A stretch of DNA of 64,000 nt, taken from the NCBI GenBank assembly GCA_965530755.1, contig CBESNA010000008.1, positions 46,707-110,706 of the forward strand, in the 5' to 3' direction. Both the position numbers and the translations under genes were made by a program. The notes beneath the pieces are model-generated. The model saw only the letters and a program-made list of their open reading frames with translations. It was not told the origin of the DNA and did no database searches. Positions within the stretch are counted from its first letter, which is position 1, and every line of letters begins with the position of its first letter. The stretch is from SZUA-35 sp965530755. Lineage in GTDB: Bacteria > Actinomycetota > Acidimicrobiia > Acidimicrobiales > SZUA-35. Positions 16,579 to 25,103 of the stretch are shown here, piece by piece.

Positions 16579-17055
16579 TCAGGCGGCGTCGACCTCGGCG
16601 CTGGGCGGGGGCCCGTGTCGATCGGAACGGAACGCCCAGCCGTTGAGGGCTTGGAGCGCCTCGAATCCGATGTCGATGCTGTGAGAACCCGGGCGGAGAT
16701 CGAAGCTCGAGAACGAGCAACGCTCCCCGGGCAGACCGGCGACTGCGATCGCGATCGTGGCGCCATCGTCGGTCTGAGTGACAGCGATCGTGAGGGCAGG
16801 CGGTGCGGCGGTGATTCCTGGCTGTGTCGCCAGGCGCAATCCGAGTCGAACGGCGTCCTGCCGATTCACCTGGCCGGGCATGAACGGGACGGTCTCGACC
16901 GAGGGAAGGTCCTGGCCACTCGCCCTCACGGCCGATCGGAAGGCAGGGATCTCGAGTGCTTCCACCAGGCGACTACCACGGGGCAACTTCGCCATGGTGT
17001 CGTTGAGCGCGAGCGACAGCTCGAACCATTCGTCGTCGTCGATCACATCGAACAT
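16579..17055 (-). CDS. Conserved-looking hypothetical protein
   Basis: 158-residue soluble protein, start MFDVIDDDEWFELSLALND. I do not recognise the family. It has an acidic N-terminal helix, a central PFMPGQVNRQDAVRLGLRLA helix and two predicted strands with ALTIAVTQTDDGATIAIAV. The ATG at 17055 is fixed by GGAGGA with good spacing on the minus strand; the open frame continues to 17166, but that part has no support. It converges on the oxygenase (16 bases apart) and diverges from the amidase. Confidence 0.72.
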   Translation of the reverse strand: MFDVIDDDEWFELSLALNDTMAKLPRGSRLVEALEIPAFRSAVRASGQDLPSVETVPFMPGQVNRQDAVRLGLRLATQPGITAAPPALTIAVTQTDDGATIAIAVAGLPGERCSFSSFDLRPGSHSIDIGFEALQALNGWAFRSDRHGPPPSAEVDAA

Positions 17056-17150
17056 CGCAGGTCCTCCACAGACGCACACACTTCTCGCTCTCATCCTTCC
17101 AGATCGCGGGGTCGGTGGGAAGCTTTGCCGCCCATCCAACGTCTCTCGCC

Positions 17151-17156
17151 TAACGT
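17151..17156 (+). promoter_or_regulatory. Candidate -10 element of the amidase gene (TAACGT)
   Basis: TAACGT ends eight bases before the ATG at 17165, with no Shine-Dalgarno sequence, consistent with a leaderless transcript. Confidence 0.42.
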
Positions 17157-17164
17157 CGGAGCAC

Positions 17165-18601
17165 ATGGAACTGGAACCCTGTCAGACTGCAGTCGAGATC
17201 GCTTCGGACGTCGCGGGGCGTCGCCGATCGGCTGTTGACGTGGTCGAGGCCACGTTCGATCGGATCGCCGGCAGCAACGATGTTCTCGATGCGTTCACCT
17301 ATCTCGCCCCGGACCAAGCTCGGGCTGAGGCGGCCGAGGTCGACCGGCGTGTCGCGGCGGGGGAGGACCTACCCCTCGCCGGAGTGCCGATCGGTGTGAA
17401 GGAACTCGATGAGGTCGAAGGCTGGCCGAACAACGGTGGGACTGCGATCTTTGCCGACCGGGTCGCAACACGAAGTGACACCCACGTCGATCGCTTGCGC
17501 CACGCCGGCGCGGTGCTGGTCGGCCTGACCTCGGCGAGCGAGTTCGGGATCACCGCCTACACGCACCACCCGGCCCGCAACCTCACGGCTCGGAACCCGT
17601 GGGATCTCGACACGTCGCCTGGCGGCTCCTCGGGCGGCTCGGCGGCTGCCGTTGCCGCCGGTGTGGTTCCTCTTGCGACCGGCGGCGACGGTGGCGGATC
17701 CATTCGGTTGCCGGCCGCGTTGTGCGGTCTCGTCGGACCGAAGATGGCAGTCGGGCGGACGCCACGGCGTCGCCGCGATCTGTGGACCACGGCGGTGCTC
17801 GGTCCGCTGGCAACCACGGTCGCAGACGCCGCCCGCTATCTCGATGTCACCGTGGGCCCAGACGGACTCGATCGGAACGAGCTGCCGCACCCGGGCGTGT
17901 CGTATGAAGCCCTCCTCGGCGAGGCGCTCGTCGATAGAGCTCCCGACCGCCCGTTGCGCGCTGTGTGGGTCGGCGACTTCGGGTTCTCGAAGGTCGAGGG
18001 TGAGGTATTGGCGCTCGCCGAGGCAGCGGCGCGTGATCTCGTGGCGGCGAGCCCGGAGATCGAGTGGGTCGACCGGCCGATCCACTTCCGCGACCCTTCG
18101 ACGGCGTGGGGTCTGATCGGCGCCCCCGGCTCGCTCCGTTCGTTTGCCGCAGCCGGTGATCTCGCCTCGATCGACCCCGGTCTGCTCAGTCGCGAAGGGC
18201 GATGGTCGCTGAAGGGATCTCCGATGGTCGACGCCGCATCGATGGCGAGGGCCATCGACCGTATCGACGAAGTGGTGACGGCGATCGAGGATGCATTTGT
18301 CGACGTCGATCTGATCTTCTCACCGGCGGCCGCTGTCTCCTCCGTCCCGGCCGAGGGCCCGCTGCCGACAGTCGTCGACGGCGAAGAGGTAAAGCCGTCT
18401 GCCATTGCCCACTTCACGATTCCGTTCAATCTCAGCGGTCATCCGGGGATGAGTGTTCCTGCAGGCCGGACCGTGGACGGTCATCCCGTCGGCCTCCAGA
18501 TCGCCGGGCATCGATTCAGCGAAGCGCTGCTGTTGCAGCTCGCACATCGCCACGAGACCCTGAACCCGTGGCCCCGGACGGCACCTCCGATCGTGAGCTG
18601 A
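17165..18601 (+). CDS. Amidase-signature family hydrolase
   Basis: 478-residue serine hydrolase of the amidase signature family, acting on amide bonds in the cytoplasm. The Ser-cisSer-Lys triad is visible: Lys79 in GVPIGVKE, Ser155 in SPGGSSGGSA and Ser179 in GGDGGGSIRLPA. The length is normal for the family. Unlike GatA it is not accompanied by gatB or gatC, so a catabolic or detoxifying amidase is more likely than the tRNA amidotransferase subunit. The ATG at 17165 gives the expected N-terminus; the open frame extends upstream over the divergent gene and is not used. Confidence 0.88.
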   Translation: MELEPCQTAVEIASDVAGRRRSAVDVVEATFDRIAGSNDVLDAFTYLAPDQARAEAAEVDRRVAAGEDLPLAGVPIGVKELDEVEGWPNNGGTAIFADRVATRSDTHVDRLRHAGAVLVGLTSASEFGITAYTHHPARNLTARNPWDLDTSPGGSSGGSAAAVAAGVVPLATGGDGGGSIRLPAALCGLVGPKMAVGRTPRRRRDLWTTAVLGPLATTVADAARYLDVTVGPDGLDRNELPHPGVSYEALLGEALVDRAPDRPLRAVWVGDFGFSKVEGEVLALAEAAARDLVAASPEIEWVDRPIHFRDPSTAWGLIGAPGSLRSFAAAGDLASIDPGLLSREGRWSLKGSPMVDAASMARAIDRIDEVVTAIEDAFVDVDLIFSPAAAVSSVPAEGPLPTVVDGEEVKPSAIAHFTIPFNLSGHPGMSVPAGRTVDGHPVGLQIAGHRFSEALLLQLAHRHETLNPWPRTAPPIVS

Positions 18602-18619
18602 GCCAAGAGAGCCGGCCGG

Positions 18620-20122
18620 TCAGAAGTTCTTTGCCAGCTGGTCGACGGGAGCGAAATCGTCACGCAGGACCTGAGCGCCATCGATGTACTCGACGGTGTC
18701 TGCTTCATCGAGCAGGCGTCCATCGTCCGGATCGACGTCGAGGTCAGGCAGCGGGCTGTCCGACGCGATCAGGATCTGATTCGCTGCTTGCCGGCTCGAA
18801 ACGTCATCGGGCGGAATGATGACTTGCACGTGCCCGAAGTGTTCGGCGAGCGTCGCGAGCTGCGCTCTGGCGTAGCCGCTGTCGCCGCCGTCGATCACGT
18901 TCATCACATAGATCCCGTCGGCCGTGAGGAGCTGCTCGATCCGCGCGATGACCTCGGTCGTGGTGAGGTGCCACGGAACGCTCCGGCCGCCGAACGCATC
19001 GCCGATGACGAGGTCGAAGGCGCCCTCGTCGAGGTCGTCGAGCGCGAGACGAGCATCGCCGACGATGACGCTCAGGTCCTCGTCGAGTTCGAGGCCGAGC
19101 TCGTTCTCTGCGATCTCGACGAGGTCCCCGTCGATCTCGAGTACGAGGTTCGTCGCTCCCGGCCGGGTTGCGTCGATGTAGCGAGGGAACGCGAAACCGG
19201 CACCGCCGATGTTCAACACGTCGATCGGACCGGATGGACCGGAGCCGGTGTCGATCTGGTCGACGACGTCGGCGAAGAGTCGGAAGTAGCGGAACTCGAG
19301 GTAGGTCGGGTCTTCCAGATCGACGTATGAGTGTCGGAGGTCGTCGAGTACGAGACTCCGGCCGGAGGCCCGTTCGGCATCAGCGACGACCGTTGCGCAG
19401 GCGTAGGCGGTCTCGTGTTCGCAGGGAGTGGGACTGGCAGCGCCGAGCCCGAACGCGCCCAGGAGGAACACGGCGCCGATGGCCTGTGGCCGTGAAGAGC
19501 CGAGTCGGAACCACAGCCAGATTCCGGCGATCACCAGTAGCGCGCCGACGCCGAGCACGGTCGGGCGAGAGGGCAGGGCAGCAGCGAGGACAAACCCGGT
19601 GAAGAAGGTGGCGAAGATCGCCCCCGTCGTGCCGGCGGCCGAGAGGCTGCCGATCACCGAACCCGTGTGTTCGAGGTCGCCCAGTTGGAGTTTGGCCACC
19701 ATCGGGCTGACGGCGCTGAGCACCGTGGCCGGGGCGAGGAACGCAAAACAGGTGAGTGCAACGATCGAAACGGGATCGGAGCCGACGCCCGGCCCCAATG
19801 CGCTGAGAACCGGGAGCGACAACCAGGTGAGGGCGCCGCCCAGCACGAGGGTCGGTCCGAGGAGACGCCGCGGCGGGGTGCGATCGGCCATCCGGCCGCC
19901 GACGCTGGCACCGACCGCGATCCCGGCGAGCATCGTCCCGATGATCCCGGTGAACGTCTCGAGTGACACGCCGACGTATGGGGCCATCAGGCGGCCGGCG
20001 AGGATCTCGAGAACGAGGACGGCGCCGGACGCAAAGAAGACGAGCGCCTTCGCCCAGCGGGTCGGGAGAGGTCGGTCGGCGGCTCCGATGATCGTTGGTT
20101 CGGTGTGCTCGACGTGGTCCAC
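18620..20122 (-). CDS. Membrane protein with C-terminal spermidine synthase-like domain
   Basis: About 500 residues: six to seven membrane helices in the first 230 residues (AKALVFFASGAVLVLEILAG onwards), then a Rossmann methyltransferase-like domain related to polyamine aminopropyltransferases. In that domain the usual GGGDG loop reads IGGAGFAFPRY and the later acidic motif reads VLEIDGDLVEIA, followed by VGDARLALDD. Key residues of true spermidine synthases are altered, so polyamine synthesis is doubtful. GTG at 20122 is chosen because longer starts would enter the LysR gene; the start is uncertain. It may be co-transcribed with LysR (46-base gap). Confidence 0.8.
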   Translation of the reverse strand: MDHVEHTEPTIIGAADRPLPTRWAKALVFFASGAVLVLEILAGRLMAPYVGVSLETFTGIIGTMLAGIAVGASVGGRMADRTPPRRLLGPTLVLGGALTWLSLPVLSALGPGVGSDPVSIVALTCFAFLAPATVLSAVSPMVAKLQLGDLEHTGSVIGSLSAAGTTGAIFATFFTGFVLAAALPSRPTVLGVGALLVIAGIWLWFRLGSSRPQAIGAVFLLGAFGLGAASPTPCEHETAYACATVVADAERASGRSLVLDDLRHSYVDLEDPTYLEFRYFRLFADVVDQIDTGSGPSGPIDVLNIGGAGFAFPRYIDATRPGATNLVLEIDGDLVEIAENELGLELDEDLSVIVGDARLALDDLDEGAFDLVIGDAFGGRSVPWHLTTTEVIARIEQLLTADGIYVMNVIDGGDSGYARAQLATLAEHFGHVQVIIPPDDVSSRQAANQILIASDSPLPDLDVDPDDGRLLDEADTVEYIDGAQVLRDDFAPVDQLAKNF

Positions 20123-20168
20123 CCCCCGAGGATGCCCCGGCAGCCCCGGAACCCCAATCGGGAGAGGG

Positions 20169-21113
20169 TCAGCTCCAGAGGGTGACGTGGACCCGCGGCT
20201 TGAAGTGGGCGATGCCGGCACCGCTGCCGGTCAGCATCGCCTGTGTGGCCCGCGGCCGGGTGATGAACCGGCTCAGCTCCCGAGCCGCCGGCGGCAGTTG
20301 CGAGGTCGGCAACGAGTACAGGTTCCATGTGCCGTGCCCGCTGACGCCGGGGGTGTCGATGCGCACGAGCCGTTCCTGAGCGAGCTCCTGAGCCACCCTG
20401 AACCCGACAGCCAGCCCGACACCGTCCCCGCGCCGGACCTGCTCGAGGGCGGCGGCGTTGCTCTGGAAGATGCGCTGTCGTGATTCGGGAACCCCGAGCT
20501 TGGCGAGCACGGCGGGGGTCACGCCGGCGTCTTCGGCAGCAGCCGGCCCCAGCAGCCACTCGCAGTCGGCGAGGTCGAGGCGACGATCAGCCACCGTGCG
20601 ACTCGAGACGACGATGAGCTCGTAACGGAGGAACGGTCGGCGTTCGATGTTCGGGTCCAGGTCGGTGAGCTCGGGCCCGACGGCCACATCGACCTGGCGA
20701 GTCGCGACCGCGTCGACCAGCTGTCCGGTCGGCATGACGGAGAGCTCGACCTCCAAGTCCTTCGCCTTCGATGAGAACAGCTCGATCAAGCCAGGTGCTG
20801 CGTACTCGTTGAACAGCGCCGATCCGGCCAGGCGAAGAAGTCGCTTGCCGCCCGCAGCTTGGCGGACCTCGCGCCGTGTCTGGTCTTGGAGCCCGAGTAG
20901 CTCATTGGCCCGGCTGGCGAGGCGAAGCCCGCCGGGGGTGAACGCGATGCTTCCGCCGCTGCGGACGAAGAGCCGGTCGTCGAGTTCGTCTCGGAGCGTC
21001 CTGATGTGCATCGACACTGCTGATTCGGTGACCTCGAGCTCCGCGGCGGCCGCCTTCACCGAGCCCAAGCGCGCGACGGCGGCGAACGCTCGAAGCTGGG
21101 TGGGGGTCACCAC
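20169..21113 (-). CDS. LysR-type transcriptional regulator, divergent from coxMSL (CutR-like)
   Basis: 314 residues: N-terminal winged helix-turn-helix (TPTQLRAFAAVARLGSVKAAAAELEVTESAVSMHI, split by the usual turn) and a C-terminal LysR substrate-binding domain. It is divergently placed 134 bases from coxM. In Mycobacterium sp. JC1 the LysR protein CutR lies upstream of the CO dehydrogenase genes and is needed for their expression, so a similar role is inferred here. The start reads GTG GTG; either codon could be used. A 7-base dyad overlaps its start. Confidence 0.85.
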   Translation of the reverse strand: MVTPTQLRAFAAVARLGSVKAAAAELEVTESAVSMHIRTLRDELDDRLFVRSGGSIAFTPGGLRLASRANELLGLQDQTRREVRQAAGGKRLLRLAGSALFNEYAAPGLIELFSSKAKDLEVELSVMPTGQLVDAVATRQVDVAVGPELTDLDPNIERRPFLRYELIVVSSRTVADRRLDLADCEWLLGPAAAEDAGVTPAVLAKLGVPESRQRIFQSNAAALEQVRRGDGVGLAVGFRVAQELAQERLVRIDTPGVSGHGTWNLYSLPTSQLPPAARELSRFITRPRATQAMLTGSGAGIAHFKPRVHVTLWS

Positions 21114-21135
21114 CTAAGTGAACGCTGAGGTGACC
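21105..21135. promoter_or_regulatory. Inverted repeats in the LysR-coxM divergent region, possible operator
   Basis: GGTCACC (21105-21111) and GGTGACC (21129-21135) form a perfect 7-base dyad with a 17-base spacer; within it TCAC and GTGA (21107-21121) form a second dyad. A TTGACA hexamer follows at 21137-21142, a good -35 for coxM, but a matching -10 is weak. LysR proteins bind such interrupted dyads, so this is a candidate site for the adjacent regulator. Confidence 0.4.
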
Positions 21136-21247
21136 GTTGACACAAATCGGGGCGACACGTCATCGTGCGGACCGAACGCCGGATCGCGGCAGAACGATCC
21201 GTCGTCACCAGCCACCGCAACCACCACCCATCAAAGGGAGCCCCGCC

Positions 21248-22129
21248 GTGCAAGTCCCCGCCCCGCTCGAATACGAGCGAGCCACCAGTGTCGATCACGC
21301 CGTCCAGCTGCTCGAGCGCTACGGCGACGAGGCCATGATCGTGGCCGGAGGTCACAGCCTCATCCCGATGATGCGATTGCGGCTCGCCAATCCCGAGTAC
21401 GTGATCGACATCAACGACCTTGCCGATGAACTGCAATACATCACGATCACCGACTCCGAGGTCCGCATCGGTGCCCTCACTCGTCACCAGCAGCTGTTGG
21501 AGTCAGACGAACTCGCAGCGGTCTTCCCGATCTTTCGCGACGCCGAGAAGGTCATCGCCGACCCCGTGGTCCGCAACCGGGGGACGCTCGGCGGATCGCT
21601 CTGCCAAGCCGACCCGGCCGAGGATCTCTCGGCAGTCTGCGACGCACTCGACGCGAGCTGCGTGATCCGTGGCGCCAAGGGCGAGCGAGTGCTCACGATG
21701 CAGGAGTTCCACCGCGGTCCGTACGAGACCGCCGTCGGCGATGCGGAGATCCTCACGGAAGTTCGTTTCCCGGTGAGGCCGAACTCCTCCAGCGCCTACA
21801 ACAAGGTCGAGCGTCGAGCCGGCGACTGGGCGGTCGCATCCGTGGGTGCAGCGGTCACCATGGACGGTGCGGGCACCATCGTCGATGGCCGGGTCGGACT
21901 TTGTGCCGTCGGGCCGAACACGACACACATCGAGCCGATCTCGGCGGCACTCCGAGGCCAGACGCCGTCTGAGGAGCTCTATGCCGACGTCGGAGCGATT
22001 GCGTCCGAGAGCTGCAATCCCGACACCGACACCCGCGGTACTGCCGCATACAAACGCCATCTCGCCAAGGAGCTGACGATTCGCTCACTCCGACAAGCCG
22101 TTGCCCGTGCAACCGGACAGGAGGTCTGA
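21248..22129 (+). CDS. coxM: Aerobic CO dehydrogenase medium subunit (FAD-binding)
   Basis: 293-residue flavoprotein subunit of the molybdenum-containing CO dehydrogenase; passes electrons from the iron-sulfur clusters to FAD and the quinone pool. FAD-binding motifs are AGGHSLIPMM (residues 33-42) and GTLGGSLCQADPAED, at the positions known from CoxM. The GTG at 21248 is set by AAAGGGAG seven bases upstream and gives the usual N-terminus; the longer open frame from 21137 is rejected. It is the first gene of the cox operon and stops one base before coxS. Confidence 0.93.
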   Translation: MQVPAPLEYERATSVDHAVQLLERYGDEAMIVAGGHSLIPMMRLRLANPEYVIDINDLADELQYITITDSEVRIGALTRHQQLLESDELAAVFPIFRDAEKVIADPVVRNRGTLGGSLCQADPAEDLSAVCDALDASCVIRGAKGERVLTMQEFHRGPYETAVGDAEILTEVRFPVRPNSSSAYNKVERRAGDWAVASVGAAVTMDGAGTIVDGRVGLCAVGPNTTHIEPISAALRGQTPSEELYADVGAIASESCNPDTDTRGTAAYKRHLAKELTIRSLRQAVARATGQEV

Positions 22130-22130
22130 C

Positions 22131-22649
22131 ATGCAGATATCGATGGAAGTCAACGGCGAGCAGGTCAGCGCCGATGTCGAAGCTCGCACGCTGCTCGTGC
22201 ACTTCATCCGCGAGACGCTGGACCTCACGGGGACACACTGGGGGTGCGACACGAGCAACTGCGGCACGTGCGTCGTCCTCATCGACGGTGAGCCGGTGAA
22301 GAGCTGCACGCAGCTCGCCGCAATGGCGGGCGGACACAGCATCACCACTGTGGAGGGGCTGGCCAACGGAGCCGAGCTCGATCCGATCCAGGAAGGTTTC
22401 ATGCAGTGTCACGGCCTCCAGTGCGGCTTCTGCACACCGGGCATGCTGCTGACGACACGAGCGCTGCTCGACAAGAACCCCGATCCCACGCAGGCCGAGA
22501 TCCGCGAGGCGATCAGCGGCCAGATCTGCCGGTGCACCGGTTACACGTCCATCATTCGTTCGGTCCACTGGGCCGCACAGAAGGAAGCCGAGATGCGCGA
22601 GACAGCAGTGTCCCTGGAGACGGCGTCGGTCGGCGGAGGTGCGGCATGA
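22131..22649 (+). CDS. coxS: Aerobic CO dehydrogenase small subunit (2x [2Fe-2S])
   Basis: 172-residue iron-sulfur subunit. The ferredoxin-type cluster ligands are Cys39, Cys44, Cys47 and Cys59 (CDTSNCGTC), and the second cluster ligands are Cys98, Cys101, Cys133 and Cys135 (CGFC and CRCTG), matching xanthine-oxidase-family small subunits. CAGGAGG lies before the ATG. The C-terminal tail beyond the clusters is slightly longer than usual. The stop overlaps coxL as ATGA. Confidence 0.95.
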   Translation: MQISMEVNGEQVSADVEARTLLVHFIRETLDLTGTHWGCDTSNCGTCVVLIDGEPVKSCTQLAAMAGGHSITTVEGLANGAELDPIQEGFMQCHGLQCGFCTPGMLLTTRALLDKNPDPTQAEIREAISGQICRCTGYTSIIRSVHWAAQKEAEMRETAVSLETASVGGGAA

Positions 22650-25075
22650 CCGTCACAGAGAACGCCCCTGGGGCGACACCCTCGTCGAGCGACGTGCTCG
22701 AGGACAACGATCAGAAGCCGGTCGGCTTTGGCCGCATGCTTCGCAAGGAGGACCCCCGCCTGATCCGCGGCGCCGGTAACTTCACCGACGACATCAAGCT
22801 CAAGGGCATGCTCCACATGGAGATCCTTCGATCGCCGTACGCCCATGCCGAGATCCTCAGCATCGACAAGAGCGCAGCAGAGGCTCATCCAGACGTGATC
22901 GCCGTGGTCACCGGCGAGGACCTCGCTGCACACAACCTGGCATGGATGCCGACCCTGTCGAATGACGTCCAGTCGGTGCTGGCCACGGACAAGGTTCGGT
23001 TCCAGCACCAAGAGGTGGCCTTCGTCGTCGCCAAGAATAAGTACGCAGCTCGGGACGCGCTCGAACTGATCGACGTCGAATACAACATGCTCGAGCCAGT
23101 GGTCGACGTGCGCAAGGCGCTCGATCCGGACGCACCCGTCATTCGCACTGATCTCGAAGGCAAAACGGACAACCATTGCTTCGACTGGGAGACAGGAGAC
23201 GCCGATGAGACGCAGGCGGTGTTCGACGATGCCGACGTCGTCGTCAAACAGGAGATCATCTATCCGCGAGTGCACCCGGCGCCCATGGAGACCTGCGCCT
23301 GCGTCGCCGACATCGACCCGATCAGCGGCAAACTGACCCTCTACTCCACCACCCAGGCACCGCACGCTCACCGCACGGTCTATGCCTTGGTCGCCGGCTT
23401 GCCGGAGCACAAGATCCGCATCATCGCTCCCGACATCGGGGGCGGGTTCGGCGGCAAGGTGCCGATCTACCCCGGCTATGTCTGCGCCATCGTGGCGTCG
23501 CTCCTCATCGGCAAGCCGGTGAAATGGGCCGAGGACAGAACCGAGAATCTGGTGAGCACGGGCTTCGCTCGCGACTACATCATGATCGGTGAGATCGCCG
23601 CCTCGAAGGACGGCAAGATCCGTGCGGTCCGTACGAATGTCCTCGCCGACCACGGAGCGTTCAACGGCGTGGCATCGCCGATCAAGTATCCGGCCGGTTT
23701 CTTCGGCGTCTTCACCGGGAGCTACGACCTCGAAGCGGCGTACGCCTCCATGACCGCGGTGTTCACCAACAAGGCGCCAGGGGGCGTGGCCTACGCCTGT
23801 TCGTTCCGCATCACCGAAGCGGTCTATTTGATCGAGCGAATGGTCGACGTCCTTGCGTACGAGCTCGAGATGGATCCGGCTGAGCTGCGACTCAAGAACT
23901 TCATCCAACCGGAGCAGTTCCCCTACGAGACCAAGACCGGGTGGGTGTACGACTCGGGCAACTACGAGCCGGCCATGCGCAAGGCCATGGACATGGCCGG
24001 TTACGACGAGCTGCGCAAGGAACAGGCAGAGAAGCGGGAGCAGTTCCGCGAGAGCGGAACCGGGAGCCTCATGGGCATCGGCATCTCGTTCTTCACCGAA
24101 GCAGTCGGTGCCGGCCCTCGCAAGGACATGGACATCCTCGGCCTCGGAATGGCCGATGGCTGCGAGCTACGCATCCACCCGACCGGCAAGGCTGTGGTTC
24201 GGCTGTCGGTGAAGACTCAGGGTCAGGGCCACGAAACCACGTTCGCTCAGATCATTGCCGAAGAAATCGGCATTCCACCGGACGACATCGACGTGGTCCA
24301 GGGCGACACCGACAACACACCGTTCGGTCTCGGAACCTACGGCTCTCGTTCGACGCCCGTGTCTGGCGCGGCTGCGGCGCTCGTTGCTCGCAAGGTGCGG
24401 GACAAGGCTCAGATCATTGCCTCCGGGATGCTCGAAGTCTCCGTGGCCGACCTTCAATGGGACAAGGGGTCCTTCTCGGTGAAGGGCGATCCATCGCAGT
24501 CGGTGACCATCCAGGACATTGCTATGAAGGCGCACGGCGCCGGTGACCTTCCGGAGGGGATCGAAGGCGGGCTCGAGGCTCAGATCTGTTACAACCCGGA
24601 GAACCTCACGTACCCGTTCGGCGCCTACATCTGCGTGGTCGACATCGATTCGGGCACGGCCGAGGTGAAAGTGCGGCGCTTCATCGCCGTCGATGACTGT
24701 GGCACCCAGATCAACCCGATGATCATCGAAGGTCAGGTGCACGGTGGCCTCACAGACGGGATCGGAATGGCACTCATGGAGATGATCAGCTTCGACGAGA
24801 ACGGCAACTGCCTCAGCTCGACGTTGATGGATTACTTGATCCCGACCGCCATGGAGGTCCCCGACTGGGAGACCGGTCACACGGTCACCCCGTCGCCCCA
24901 CCACCCGATCGGTGCGAAAGGCATCGGCGAGTCGGCCACCGTCGGCTCACCGCCCGCCGTGGTCAATGCGGTGGTGGATGCCCTCAAGCCATTCGGCATC
25001 CGACATGCTGACATGCCGCTGACGCCCAGCCGTGTGTGGGAGACCATGCAGGGCAACCACACTCCACCAATTTGA
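22646..25075 (+). CDS. coxL: Aerobic CO dehydrogenase large subunit, form I (Mo-Cu)
   Basis: 809-residue molybdopterin cytosine dinucleotide-binding catalytic subunit that oxidises CO to CO2. The diagnostic active-site loop is AYACSFR with Cys385, the copper-bridging cysteine (Cys388 in Oligotropha), which defines form I; form II proteins have AYRGAGR instead. The general-base glutamate is present as Glu762 in GAKGIGESATVG. Cofactor segments such as GGGFGGKVP and GQGHETT are present. The length equals authentic CoxL. This supports true CO oxidation capacity, including at trace CO levels as reported for other actinobacteria. Confidence 0.96.
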   Translation: MTVTENAPGATPSSSDVLEDNDQKPVGFGRMLRKEDPRLIRGAGNFTDDIKLKGMLHMEILRSPYAHAEILSIDKSAAEAHPDVIAVVTGEDLAAHNLAWMPTLSNDVQSVLATDKVRFQHQEVAFVVAKNKYAARDALELIDVEYNMLEPVVDVRKALDPDAPVIRTDLEGKTDNHCFDWETGDADETQAVFDDADVVVKQEIIYPRVHPAPMETCACVADIDPISGKLTLYSTTQAPHAHRTVYALVAGLPEHKIRIIAPDIGGGFGGKVPIYPGYVCAIVASLLIGKPVKWAEDRTENLVSTGFARDYIMIGEIAASKDGKIRAVRTNVLADHGAFNGVASPIKYPAGFFGVFTGSYDLEAAYASMTAVFTNKAPGGVAYACSFRITEAVYLIERMVDVLAYELEMDPAELRLKNFIQPEQFPYETKTGWVYDSGNYEPAMRKAMDMAGYDELRKEQAEKREQFRESGTGSLMGIGISFFTEAVGAGPRKDMDILGLGMADGCELRIHPTGKAVVRLSVKTQGQGHETTFAQIIAEEIGIPPDDIDVVQGDTDNTPFGLGTYGSRSTPVSGAAAALVARKVRDKAQIIASGMLEVSVADLQWDKGSFSVKGDPSQSVTIQDIAMKAHGAGDLPEGIEGGLEAQICYNPENLTYPFGAYICVVDIDSGTAEVKVRRFIAVDDCGTQINPMIIEGQVHGGLTDGIGMALMEMISFDENGNCLSSTLMDYLIPTAMEVPDWETGHTVTPSPHHPIGAKGIGESATVGSPPAVVNAVVDALKPFGIRHADMPLTPSRVWETMQGNHTPPI

Positions 25076-25103
25076 GCGCGGCCGATCTGATGGAGCTGAT
25101 CTG

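Noticed and set aside
16563..16590. GGTCGA/TCGACC dyad between the oxygenase and the hypothetical gene as terminator
   Set aside because: It overlaps the end of the leftward coding sequence, has a short stem and no T-tract on either strand.
19428..20483. 351-codon plus-strand frame across the spermidine-synthase-like gene
   Set aside because: Antisense shadow rich in Arg/Pro; the minus-strand gene has clear membrane helices and a Rossmann domain.
22541..23908. 455-codon open frame antisense to coxL
   Set aside because: Shadow of coxL; no family features.
22646..25075. CoxL as a form II (uncertain function) protein
   Set aside because: The active-site loop is AYACSFR with the copper cysteine, not AYRGAGR.
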